From: an uncultured Butyrivibrio sp.
Lineage (GTDB): Bacteria > Bacillota > Clostridia > Lachnospirales > Lachnospiraceae
Direction of reading: 5' to 3'
NCBI GenBank assembly: GCA_947168335.1
Contig: CAMVLM010000009.1
Location: forward strand, 1-48,875
Length of the DNA stretch: 48,875 bases
Part shown: positions 26,452 through 34,043 of the stretch, in pieces
How positions within the stretch are numbered: the stretch's first letter is position 1
Layout: each line of letters opens with the position of its first letter
The notes under the pieces: generated by a model
Databases searched by the model: none
Told to the model about the DNA's origin: nothing
The model's input: the letters and a program-made list of their open reading frames with translations, nothing else
Translations under genes and position numbers: made by a program

Positions 26452-26832
26452 ATGGATTATTCGACAATAATAGCAACAATTATATTTTCAGGTTCAATAA
26501 TACTGCTGATATCTATGGTCAAAAAGAAAGTTCTTCATGGGGGATCCTGCTGTGGAGAACATGACAGATTAGAACCAAGGATTAAAGCAGCAGATAAAAA
26601 TATCACCCATTACAGCTATCACTACAGGGCAATAATCGATGGAATGGTCTGCAGTAATTGTACCACTCGTGTAGAAAATGCCTTAAATAGCAGGGAAGGA
26701 ATATATGCAAAAGCAGATAATGGTAATGGACAGGTATCTATTCATGCGAAACATGAGATAACCAGAAGAGACGTGGTGGGATGGCTGGAAGAGCTTCCTT
26801 ATACTTTGATGGAATTTAGATCTGCAGGCTGA
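26452..26832 (+). CDS. Membrane-anchored HMA (heavy-metal-associated) domain protein
   Basis: A 126-residue protein with one N-terminal membrane helix at about residues 5-24, a short GGSCCGEH loop, and an HMA-like domain at about 55-122 with the metal-binding motif MVCSNCTTRVENAL (CxxC). Two further Cys near residue 33 may also bind metal. It likely hands a soft metal or copper-like ion to a partner; the intact P1B ATPase 1.8 kb downstream is the obvious candidate. AAAGAGG precedes the ATG. Its last codons run into the relic of an AraC gene, so the boundary after this gene is a rearrangement joint. Confidence 0.82.
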   Translation: MDYSTIIATIIFSGSIILLISMVKKKVLHGGSCCGEHDRLEPRIKAADKNITHYSYHYRAIIDGMVCSNCTTRVENALNSREGIYAKADNGNGQVSIHAKHEITRRDVVGWLEELPYTLMEFRSAG

Positions 26833-27220
26833 AACTGCGTGAAAACAAGTATGTATACATGACACCTGGAGCTATGTGCATTAGTGATCAGGTTCCTAAA
26901 GACGGTTTCGTATATCCGGGTGAGTTGTATGAAGGTATAGAAATGGCTTTTGATACAGAGGTGCTCGAAAAAAAGTGGCCAATTGAACTTTCTGCATATG
27001 GAATTGAGATGAAAGATCTGAATGAGTTACTGAAGATAGGCATGAACAGCTATGTGACCGCTGTAACAGAAGAAATACTTGCAAAAAGTCAGCAAATGTA
27101 TGATGCGCTATGTAATGGAAATTTGCCTTATACCGGATATAGATTTTATGTGCTGGAGTTACTTTTTCTAATAAAAAACGGCGGATTAAGCTACATAAAA
27201 AATGGAAGCCTTGTGACTAA
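26820..27220 (+). pseudogene. AraC regulator remnant (sensor part only), fused to feoA
   Basis: From about 26820 the frame reads LRENKYVYMTPGAMCI, then ELYEGIEMAFD and LPYTGYRFYVLELLFLI, which is the middle of an AraC-type sensor as found in Lachnospiraceae. The first part of the sensor and the whole helix-turn-helix region are missing. The fragment runs to VTKGQRHIA, which resembles the KGQ...IA just before the DNA-binding part of such regulators, and there switches into FeoA. The ATG at 26859 could start a 190-residue hybrid but has no good ribosome site. Confidence 0.68.
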
Positions 27221-27431
27221 AGGTCAGAGGCACATTGCTGTGGTCACAGAAATTACAGGTGACACAAGGTTTTTAAGCCGTATAACTTCAATAGGGCTGA
27301 CACCCGGATGCAGGGTGAACGTAATCAAGAACGACAAGAGCAGGCCTATGCTGGTGTATTCCAGAGACACTATGATTGCCCTTAACAGAAAAGAGTGTGA
27401 GGGAATCAGAGTAGAGGAGGTAACAGCATGA
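27221..27431 (+). CDS. feoA: FeoA-like domain (SH3 fold), joined to the AraC remnant
   Basis: The last 65-70 residues of the frame starting at 26859 are a FeoA domain: [23 protein letters not shown], then CRVNVIKND and [15 protein letters not shown]. FeoA is a small cytoplasmic partner of the ferrous iron transporter FeoB. It is in the same frame as the AraC remnant. A GTG at about 27240 might serve as its own start, but no clear ribosome site is present. GGAGG at its end serves feoB, and the stop overlaps the feoB start by four bases (ATGA). Since feoB is broken, this copy is probably non-functional or has another role. Confidence 0.68.
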
Positions 27432-28100
27432 GCCAAACAGCAACCATAGCTCTTTTAGGACAGCCAAATTCCGGTAAATCCACGTTGTTTAATGCTCTTA
27501 CAGGAATGAGACAGCATGTAGGCAACTGGCCGGGAAAAACCGTGGAGAAAAAGGAAGGGACATTTACCCATGACGGTAAGGTATACAATGTTGCAGATCT
27601 TCCCGGTTCATACAGCCTTTCTGCCAATTCGGATGAAGAAGTCATAACCAGAGACTTTATCGCTTCAGGAAAAGCGGACGTTGTATGTATTTTGGCTGAT
27701 AGTTCCCAGTTACAGAGAAGCCTTTCTCTGCAACAGATGTAAAGACCTATGACGAGTTTTATAAAAACCTTGAAAAAGCATTGAGTGGTGATAAAAGGAT
27801 CAATATAAACGGTCTGGAGAACAGGTATGAAGAGATCAAGGGATACCAGGAGCTATGCAGCCTGATTCCGGAGAATATTATACCGGGATATTCATCTATG
27901 TGGCTTGCTGTTAAGGTTATGGAGAATGACAGGGTGGTTATCGCAAGGCTTAAGAATGCCCTTGATGATGTGACATTTAAAAAGCTTGAGAAGATAAAAA
28001 ACGATCTGCTAAATGGACCGGCAGAATTGTACTTTATTACACTGCGTTTTCACTTGCGCTTGCATTTATTGCTTATCATGTTGGTCTTCTTATCTGGTAA
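27428..28100 (+). pseudogene. feoB: feoB ferrous iron transporter, heavily deleted
   Basis: Three pieces of FeoB remain. The first (27428-27742) is the start of the G domain with [18 protein letters not shown] (G1), a [11 protein letters not shown] switch and DLPGSYSL (G3), then a frameshift to a stop after [10 protein letters not shown]. The second (about 27730-28020), in another frame, is the cytoplasmic helical domain (PGYSSMWLAVKVMEND). The third (about 28020-28100) is the C-terminal membrane helix (YTAFSLALAFIAYHVGLLIW) in a third frame. A full FeoB has over 650 residues with many helices; nearly all of the transport domain is gone. An open frame at 27781-28182 is a by-product of the joins. 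This gene cannot make a transporter. Confidence 0.88.
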
Positions 28101-28111
28101 AAGAGGGAAAA

Positions 28112-28177
28112 ATGAACCATGTAGAGGATGCCTTCCTGAGGATGGCTTTAAGAACATGGGGCAGATGTGGGAAGTAA
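28112..28177 (+). CDS. Tiny open frame after the feoB relic
   Basis: A 21-residue frame (MNHVEDAFLRMALRTWGRCGK) starts with AGAGGG upstream. It could be the end of a small FeoB-associated gene or chance. Nothing more can be said from sequence. Confidence 0.2.
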   Translation: MNHVEDAFLRMALRTWGRCGK

Positions 28178-28187
28178 TCTAAAGCAA

Positions 28188-28225
28188 GCCAACAGGGGGT
28201 GCCAATAGGCACCCCCCCTGTTGGC
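28188..28225 (+). terminator. Long GC-rich hairpin after the feo relics
   Basis: GCCAACAGGGGG-TGCC pairs with GGCACCCCCCC-TGTTGGC over 16 pairs with a bulge of two C and a four-base loop. The following T run is short, but the stem is very strong. It separates the feo relics from the DUF6110-ATPase unit. Confidence 0.75.
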
Positions 28226-28305
28226 TTTGATAAAAATTCTCATTTGCAAAATGATATATCTGTCAAAGGAACAATTAAAATATTAAATACATTAAATTGT
28301 TGTTA

Positions 28306-28319
28306 GTACACGGATGTAC
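28306..28319. promoter_or_regulatory. Inverted repeat upstream of the DUF6110-ATPase unit
   Basis: GTACA-CGGA-TGTAC is a perfect short palindrome 16 bases before the ATG at 28335. A second pair, AACAATT (28270-28276) and AATTGTT (28295-28301), lies just upstream. Either may be an operator; no family assignment is possible. Confidence 0.35.
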
Positions 28320-28334
28320 AGAAAGGAATTAGAT

Positions 28335-28631
28335 ATGAAAATTTGGAGTACAGTTGGAAAGATCGCATGTGGATTTGCTTTGGGAACAGCAGGAGTTAAG
28401 CTCCTTAGCAGTAAAGATGCCAAGAAATGCTATACTCACGTAACCGCAGCAGTACTTAGATGCAAGGACTCTGTGCTGGAAACGGCAACTACAATTAAGG
28501 AGAACTGTCAGGATATCAGTGCCGACGCAAAAGAAATCAATGAAGAGCGCTATGCCAAAGACAGGGCACAGGAAATAGAAGATGCCAAGGCTGTTTTGGA
28601 AAATGCAAAGGAAGAGGCAGTTAATGACTGA
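28335..28631 (+). CDS. DUF6110-like small protein associated with a P-type ATPase
   Basis: A 98-residue protein with a short hydrophobic start (about residues 7-22, FALGTAGVKLLSS), a Cys-containing stretch CYTHVTAAVLRCKDSV, then a long charged helix to the end. The pattern matches the DUF6110 family as I recall it, often found next to metal P-type ATPases in Lachnospiraceae. The start at 28335 is chosen over 28314 because AAAGGAA serves it. It is 20 bases ahead of the ATPase start, so they are co-expressed. The role is unknown; an accessory for metal export is inferred from position. Confidence 0.72.
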   Translation: MKIWSTVGKIACGFALGTAGVKLLSSKDAKKCYTHVTAAVLRCKDSVLETATTIKENCQDISADAKEINEERYAKDRAQEIEDAKAVLENAKEEAVND

Positions 28632-28651
28632 GTATCTTTGGTGGTGAAATT

Positions 28652-30748
28652 ATGAGATGTAAGATATTGCATGAATCCAAAGGAAGAATTCGTGTACATA
28701 TGCAACAATGCCATATGACTTTACATGAAGCAGATAAACTCCAGTACTATCTTGAAGAACAGGATTTTGTCAGGAAAGCGGAGGTCAATGAGAGGACATC
28801 CAATGCCATAATCTTTTATGATGGTAAACGAGATGCCATTCTTAAGGTACTTTCTGCATTTGATTATGCTACAACTGATGTGGCGGTTCCGGAGCATACC
28901 GGAAGAGAACTGAGGATTCAGTTTGAAGATAAAATGTTTTCTCTGGTGGTAAGGAGACTGATTTCAAAGTTTATTCTTCCGGTTCAGCTTAGTAATATTA
29001 AGACTGTTATAAGGGCAATTCCGTTTATCATTAAGGGACTCATTTCCTTGTTTATAGGAAGGATTGAAGTATCTATACTGGATGCGACAAGTATCTCCGT
29101 TTCTCTTATTCGCGGTGATTTTGACACAGCAGGTTCTGTAATTTTCCTTCTTCGAATCGGGGAATTGATAGAAGATTATACACACAGAAAATCTGTGGAT
29201 GACCTTGCCAGAAAAATGTCTCTAAATGTAGATAAAGTTTGGGTTAAGGCATCTGATGGGCAGGAGATACTTTCTAATATTTCGGACATTAAAGAGGGAG
29301 ATATAGTAGTAATAAGAACAGGAACAATGATTCCTCTTGACGGTGTTGTAGATCAAGGCGAAGCTTCGGTAAACCAGGCTTCTATGACAGGGGAATCTGA
29401 AGCTGTCAGAAAAGACACCGGTGATCTGGTATACGCAGGAACTGTTGTGGAAGAAGGAGAGCTATGCGTTAAGGTTCAAAAGGCACAAGGAGCCGGCAGG
29501 TACGACAGAATTGTTGCCATGATTGAGGAATCAGAGAAGCTTAAGTCTGAGTCTGAAGATAAGGCATCGCATCTGGCAGACAGGTTGGTTCCATATACTC
29601 TTGGGGCAACCCTTTTGACCTATCTCATTACTGGAAATGCTACTAAAGCGGCGTCAATCCTGATGGTAGATTTTTGCTGCGCATTAAAGCTATCAATGCC
29701 AATCTCTGTACTTTCTGCGATGAGAGAAGCCGGGGACTATAAAATCTCAGTCAAAGGCGGCAAGTTCATGGAGGCGGTAGCTGAGGCTAAAACCATAGTT
29801 TTTGACAAGACAGGAACACTTACTCATGCCACTCCAAAGGTTAACAGAGTAATACCCTTTGCAGGAAATGATGAAAATGAAATGCTCAGGCTTGCAGCAT
29901 GCCTGGAAGAACACTATCCTCATTCGATCGCCAATGCTGTAGTGAAAGCAGCGGAGGAACAGGGACTTACACATGAGGAAAAGCACACAAAGGCAATATA
30001 CGTTGTTGCCCATGGCATTGCCAGCACAATCGATGGCAAGAAGGTATGTATTGGCAGTCATCATTATATATTTGATGATGAAGGATGTGTGGTCCCGCCT
30101 GGAGAAACAGAGAAGTTTGATGGTCTTCCAAATGAGTATTCACATCTTTATATGGCTATTGAAAACAAACTTGCAGCTGTAATTCTCATAGAAGATCCTT
30201 TAAGAAAAGAAGCGGCTGATGTTGTAAGAAGGCTTAAAGAAATTGGTTTTGACCGGGTTGTGATGATGACAGGCGACAACGAGAGAACGGCTAAAGATAT
30301 TGCAGCAAAAACCGGAGTTACCAGCTACTTCTCAGAGGTACTTCCGGAAGATAAAGCTGCGTTCATTAGAAAAGAACATGAAGCCGGTCGAAAGGTAATA
30401 ATGATCGGAGACGGTATAAATGATTCTCCGGCACTATCTGAAGCAGATGCCGGTATAGCGGTCAGCACCGGCGCATCTATAGCAAAAGAGATCGCAGATA
30501 TAACAATATCTTCAGACGACCTTTCGGCACTGATCACACTTCGGCAGTTAAGTGAAAAGCTAATGGACAGAATTCATTATAACTACAGGGCAATAATCGG
30601 ATTCAATTCATTTCTTATTTTTTTAGGAATAGTAGGCGTACTTGCTCCTACTGGAACGGCTCTTTTACATAATGTCTCTACGGTAGCTATCAGCATCAAG
30701 AGCATGACGGATCTGATGGAACCGGAAGTAAAAGCGGATAGAGAATGA
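28652..30748 (+). CDS. P1B-type heavy-metal translocating ATPase
   Basis: A 698-residue intact membrane pump. Residues 1-70 are an HMA_2-like domain without a CxxC pair. Then come membrane helices, the actuator motif SMTGESEAV near residue 245, the membrane metal-site block VDFCCALKLSMPI near 340 (Cys-Cys where many P1B pumps have CPC), the phosphorylation motif FDKTGTLTHATPK near 385, the nucleotide-domain HP pair in EEHYPHSIANAV near 430, MTGDNERTA near 541 and MIGDGINDSPAL near 583. It has eight predicted helices overall. The ion is uncertain: the missing CPC argues against ordinary copper or zinc pumps. GGTGGTGA precedes the ATG. Confidence 0.9.
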   Translation: MRCKILHESKGRIRVHMQQCHMTLHEADKLQYYLEEQDFVRKAEVNERTSNAIIFYDGKRDAILKVLSAFDYATTDVAVPEHTGRELRIQFEDKMFSLVVRRLISKFILPVQLSNIKTVIRAIPFIIKGLISLFIGRIEVSILDATSISVSLIRGDFDTAGSVIFLLRIGELIEDYTHRKSVDDLARKMSLNVDKVWVKASDGQEILSNISDIKEGDIVVIRTGTMIPLDGVVDQGEASVNQASMTGESEAVRKDTGDLVYAGTVVEEGELCVKVQKAQGAGRYDRIVAMIEESEKLKSESEDKASHLADRLVPYTLGATLLTYLITGNATKAASILMVDFCCALKLSMPISVLSAMREAGDYKISVKGGKFMEAVAEAKTIVFDKTGTLTHATPKVNRVIPFAGNDENEMLRLAACLEEHYPHSIANAVVKAAEEQGLTHEEKHTKAIYVVAHGIASTIDGKKVCIGSHHYIFDDEGCVVPPGETEKFDGLPNEYSHLYMAIENKLAAVILIEDPLRKEAADVVRRLKEIGFDRVVMMTGDNERTAKDIAAKTGVTSYFSEVLPEDKAAFIRKEHEAGRKVIMIGDGINDSPALSEADAGIAVSTGASIAKEIADITISSDDLSALITLRQLSEKLMDRIHYNYRAIIGFNSFLIFLGIVGVLAPTGTALLHNVSTVAISIKSMTDLMEPEVKADRE

Positions 30749-30929
30749 ATGCAGTTTCAATGATGCAGCGCTTTTGGCACCTACTGCTGTCAATCAACAG
30801 AAGTTTTTTATTTCCAGGGATGGAGATGAAGCTGTGATTAAAGCAGGGTTTGGTCCATTAACAAAGCTTGACCTTGGAATTGTCAAATATAACTTCGAAG
30901 CTGCATCCGGTCAAAAGAGTAAGACTTGA
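30747..30929 (+). pseudogene. Nitroreductase C-terminal remnant
   Basis: A frame overlapping the ATPase stop reads NDAALLAPTAVNQQKFFISR, then AVIKAGFGPLTKLDLGIVKYNFEAASG and stops. APTAxNQQ and the LDLGIVKYxFE end are typical of the last part of nitroreductase-fold proteins. No start codon or FMN-binding N-terminal part is present. The joint at the ATPase end marks a deletion boundary. Confidence 0.68.
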
Positions 30930-31067
30930 TATTCCGAACTCTCTCATTCCCAATGAAATGATATTTTTCCCAATGAATGTTGTGTTTTTAAATCCTCAAA
31001 AGTTGCATACTACAGACATAAGGTAAAGAAAAGTAACCGCAACGCGGATAATTAAGGAGGATTTATC
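30930..31067 (+). other. Intergenic gap between relics
   Basis: No gene is seen. The gap contains TTCCCAATGAA twice within about 30 bases (near 30948 and 30968), which may be a small duplication, and a strong ribosome site (TAAGGAGGA) at its end. Confidence 0.4.
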
Positions 31068-31232
31068 ATGAGATATGGTGACGTTCAGGATACAAGAAAA
31101 CCGGAAGTAAAGAAGGCACAGAGAGAAGAAGCAGTTCAGAAGCTTTTTACAGAGTTTACGGAAAAAGTTTCCTGCATGAGCAGACGAGACAAGAGACCTG
31201 TTATTGCATTTGGTGCAACATTTACAATCTGA
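31068..31232 (+). CDS. Small open frame of 54 residues, unknown
   Basis: A small basic and acidic helix-rich protein (MRYGDVQDTRKPEVKKAQ...), starting 8 bases after a strong AAGGAGG. It ends in DKRPVIAFGATFTI. The clear ribosome site suggests that it was or is translated, but it may be the first part of a gene cut short by the rearrangements around it. The family is not recognised. Confidence 0.4.
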   Translation: MRYGDVQDTRKPEVKKAQREEAVQKLFTEFTEKVSCMSRRDKRPVIAFGATFTI

Positions 31233-31235
31233 AAT

Positions 31236-31501
31236 ATTCCAATGGGGACGGTTTTAAATGGCACGCTTATGGAGATGAGCGCTCCACAAAAGTGTACTGT
31301 TTAGAACCGTCCTTTGCGGCATTGAATGTTCATGAAGCTTTTCATAACTGGAATACAGGGTATTACTATTCAAATATTATCACCGGCGAAGGACACGGAA
31401 AGGCGTCTGAATGCATTAAATGTGGTAAGTGTGAGAAAGTCTGCCCGCAGCATCTTGAGATAAGACAGCTTTTGCCTAAGGTTGACGCTGCGTTTGAGTG
31501 A
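31236..31501 (+). pseudogene. Aldo/keto reductase C-terminal ferredoxin remnant
   Basis: The recognisable part (31292-31501) reads EAFHNWNTGYYYSNII and then a 4Fe-4S motif ECIKCGKCEKVCPQHLEIR (CxxCxxCxxxCP), ending LPKVDAAFE. This matches the extra C-terminal ferredoxin segment of an aldo/keto reductase subfamily. The barrel and the NADPH site are missing. The region in front of it (31236-31291) holds no other domain. Confidence 0.65.
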
Positions 31502-31546
31502 TGCAGATGCATTTATAACCGGATTAACCAACTCCTTGACACTGGT

Positions 31547-32104
31547 TTAATCCCCTATTACTTTCCCTGATGCGCCTAATATTAAATCACTCATACTTTT
31601 ACAGCTTAATGTGCAGCCATCTGAAACCCAGTCAGCTATCATCTTTATACTGCCATGTAAAACATATGCAGCTAAATATTTTTTTTCATGTTCAGAAAGA
31701 TTCTGATTCATAGATGACACAACAAAGCTGTCAAAATCGGGGAGTACAGTTATTATTCTTGATGTAAGGCTTGTATTCCCCTTATTCAAAAACAGACTAA
31801 AAAAACCGGAATTATCTTTAATAAATTGAAGAGCAGCTATTAGATTTTCTTCCATTTTATGACCATTATTAAGATCATCCATCAATAACGATGCTGTTTT
31901 ATTTGTGTATATGGTGGCAATTTCATTCAAAACGTCATACTGACTGCCATAATATTTATAAAATGTTGTCCGGTTTATTTGAGAAATCCGACAAAGCTCT
32001 TTTATTGTAATTTTGTCTATATCTGTATTTACAAGCATTTGTATCAGTGCAGTTCTTATGCTTTCTTTTGTATGTAATATCTTGGTTTCTCCTGATGCTA
32101 TCAT
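31547..32104 (-). CDS. TetR family transcriptional regulator
   Basis: A 185-residue regulator. The helix-turn-helix is at about residues 12-55 (IRTALIQMLVNTDIDKITI... ISQINRTTFYKYYG), with the typical TFYKYYG end. The C-terminal part is the helical ligand-binding/dimer domain, with FFSLFLNKGNTSL near 104. GGAGGGG precedes the ATG. It is divergent from the membrane-anchored isomerase gene, with a palindrome in between, so it likely represses that gene and itself. The ligand is unknown. Confidence 0.87.
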   Translation of the reverse strand: MIASGETKILHTKESIRTALIQMLVNTDIDKITIKELCRISQINRTTFYKYYGSQYDVLNEIATIYTNKTASLLMDDLNNGHKMEENLIAALQFIKDNSGFFSLFLNKGNTSLTSRIITVLPDFDSFVVSSMNQNLSEHEKKYLAAYVLHGSIKMIADWVSDGCTLSCKSMSDLILGASGKVIGD

Positions 32105-32141
32105 ATCCCCTCCAAAATCAACATTTCAAAATAATTTGTCG

Positions 32142-32153
32142 GTTGAAATCAAC
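32142..32153. promoter_or_regulatory. Candidate TetR operator between divergent genes
   Basis: GTTGA-AA-TCAAC is a perfect 12-base palindrome between the TetR gene and the isomerase gene. A further TCAAC half-site is at 32119. Confidence 0.5.
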
Positions 32154-32224
32154 ACATGATGATTATACCATAATCAAAAAAAGGAAGGTTCATATCGACA
32201 ATGAGAAAGCTGAAGGAGAAAAAC

Positions 32225-33226
32225 ATGGTGTTTTTTTTGATGGTTGTTATTATACTTGTTGGAATTGCAGCAATATTGGGAAGAAATATTTATTTGAATC
32301 TTACCGCCGGTCCATATGAAGTTACCAATGATGAGATTGCTGCTTATTATGCAAATGCTTTGGAAGAAAGCAATGATTCCATAAAAAAAGGTGTACAGCA
32401 GATAATGCTTGGGACTGTGGCAAAAAACCATGATGCCACTCTCGATGCCCTGAATAAGATCAAGGATGCAGGTTATGATTACATAGAGCTTAATGATTTT
32501 ATGGTTGAGAAATCATCTTTTATAGTAAAGGTTTTGACAAAGTTTGGCGGGATGGACATTGGAAACAGTGGATATCAGGACTGGCATACCCTTATATACG
32601 AGAGCGGTCTTAAAGTGAGCAGCCTTCATTCTAATCTTGGGGCTATCGAAGCTGATCCTGCAAAAATCGCTAAGCTGGCAAAAAGTTATGGGACCAATAC
32701 TGTAGTGATAACAGGGATGTACAGATTTGACTATAGCAGTTTGGAAGAGGTAACTTCACTGGCAGAGAGGCTTAATGCTGCAGGTAAAGCTCTGGCACAG
32801 GAAGGAATCCTTCTGCTATATCATAATCATAATTGTGAGCTTCAGAAAGTAGATTCCGGGAAAACAGCATATGAGATTCTAATAGAGAACACAGATGCAG
32901 ATTATGTAAATTTTGAACTGGATACATTCTGGATGGCTGATGGTGGAGCAGATCTTTATGCTATCATAGATAAATTGGGATCACGCCTTAAATACTGGCA
33001 TATAAACGACAGGGGTAATACTGAAAGCGGTCCATATATGACACCAATTCTAAAGGAAAAGGCTACAGAACTGGGAAGTGGTAACATGAATCTTGATGGC
33101 CTTTCCTTAATAATAAAAGAGGCCGGTGTCAAGGCAGTTATATTGGAAACACACATGAACTGGGTAGATAACAGCCCGGTCAGGAGTATAGAGGTGAGTT
33201 CAGCCTTTATGAACGAGCATTTTTGA
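32225..33226 (+). CDS. Membrane-anchored sugar phosphate isomerase/epimerase-like protein
   Basis: A 333-residue protein. An N-terminal hydrophobic helix (residues 1-18, MVFFLMVVIILVGIAAIL) is followed by a linker of about 45 residues and a xylose-isomerase-like TIM barrel. The barrel has likely metal and substrate sites in LLYHNHNCEL (near 200), NFELDTFWMADGG (near 230) and LKYWHINDRG (near 257), with VILETHMNW near the end. The start at 32225 is chosen because AAGGAG lies 6 bases ahead; 32201 would add eight basic residues in front. The anchor points the enzyme outside the cell, which is unusual for this fold. The neighbours are two TetR regulators. Confidence 0.8.
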   Translation: MVFFLMVVIILVGIAAILGRNIYLNLTAGPYEVTNDEIAAYYANALEESNDSIKKGVQQIMLGTVAKNHDATLDALNKIKDAGYDYIELNDFMVEKSSFIVKVLTKFGGMDIGNSGYQDWHTLIYESGLKVSSLHSNLGAIEADPAKIAKLAKSYGTNTVVITGMYRFDYSSLEEVTSLAERLNAAGKALAQEGILLLYHNHNCELQKVDSGKTAYEILIENTDADYVNFELDTFWMADGGADLYAIIDKLGSRLKYWHINDRGNTESGPYMTPILKEKATELGSGNMNLDGLSLIIKEAGVKAVILETHMNWVDNSPVRSIEVSSAFMNEHF

Positions 33227-33260
33227 TACATTCCTGAACATAAAGGCCACAAGAATGCTG

Positions 33261-33869
33261 TTAAATATTTTTAAGAGTACAGGATGCGAGGTTGATGATG
33301 CTGCGTGCAATATCTTCCTCGCTCTCTTTATATCCTGATCTGCACCAATATTCAATTATTCCTGCACTGCCTGCAGAAATATATGAAAAAAGAATATCCT
33401 TAGTTATTCCAGAATCTTCTTTTTCGTATTGCATTAATGAATCGGAGAATAGTTCATATATCATATTTGCGATCTTGGAAATGAAGCCTGAACTCTTTGG
33501 AAAGATCAGTCCATTCACCGGAGAAGAATCTGTGATATTGCCACGAATATATTTTAAAGTTTCAGCAACGGAGCCCTCAAGTGAGTCTCCTTCAACCTGA
33601 TTAAGCCTGGAACATAATTCATTTACAGCATCATCCTGCAACTTGTCAACAAGATCAGGGACATCGAGGTAATGCTTGTAGAAAGTGGCTCTGTTAATTT
33701 CAGCAATGTCACATATTGAGGTAACTGCGATTTTTTCATATTCTGTTTTTTTCAGCAGTTCAAAAAAGGCAGATCTTATGCGCATTTTTGTGTATCGTAC
33801 TCTGCCGTCTTCTTTCTTTGTGGCAGAGATTTGCTGTTTACTTACATATTTATCAGACATAATCAACAT
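33261..33869 (-). CDS. TetR family transcriptional regulator
   Basis: A 202-residue regulator with a basic N-terminus, a helix-turn-helix at about residues 30-72 (IAVTSICDIAEINRATFYKHY) and a helical C-terminal sensing domain. It is paralogous in style to the TetR gene at 31547. The start at 33869 has GAGG close ahead (3 bases); the ATG at 33860 is an equal choice. It is divergent from the MATE gene at 34044, with a good promoter and a palindrome between them, so control of MATE is likely. Confidence 0.85.
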   Translation of the reverse strand: MLIMSDKYVSKQQISATKKEDGRVRYTKMRIRSAFFELLKKTEYEKIAVTSICDIAEINRATFYKHYLDVPDLVDKLQDDAVNELCSRLNQVEGDSLEGSVAETLKYIRGNITDSSPVNGLIFPKSSGFISKIANMIYELFSDSLMQYEKEDSGITKDILFSYISAGSAGIIEYWCRSGYKESEEDIARSIINLASCTLKNI

Positions 33870-33916
33870 TTTCCTCTATTGTGTTTAATAAGTTTCAGAT
33901 GCATGGATATTGATGA

Positions 33917-33945
33917 TTGATAGTGATTTTCCGGTTTTCTATAAT
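33917..33945 (+). promoter_or_regulatory. Sigma-A promoter of the MATE transporter gene
   Basis: TTGATA (33917-33922) and TATAAT (33940-33945) with a 17-base spacer. The start of transcription would fall near 33952, about 92 bases before the ATG. Confidence 0.78.
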
Positions 33946-33971
33946 CATCATATAAAGATAATATACAAATG

Positions 33972-33986
33972 TTGAATATATTTCAA
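33972..33986. promoter_or_regulatory. Candidate operator in the leader of the MATE gene
   Basis: TTGAA-TATAT-TTCAA forms a spaced palindrome about 27 bases after the -10 box, a position that suits a repressor. The divergent TetR protein is the likely binder. Confidence 0.42.
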
Positions 33987-34043
33987 GCGTTGTATTTGGC
34001 CGAAATATTTTGACTAATCATGAGTGGATAGAGGAGACATGCT

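Noticed and set aside
27781-28182. A 133-residue plus-strand open frame that looks like a separate gene
   Set aside because: It is made of the FeoB helical domain joined to an out-of-frame FeoB C-terminus; it is part of the feoB wreck.
31521-31553. GGATTAACCA / TGGTTTAATCC hairpin between the aldo/keto reductase relic and the TetR gene
   Set aside because: The stem has a bulge, lacks a T run on either strand, and overlaps the TetR stop codon; support for a terminator is too weak.
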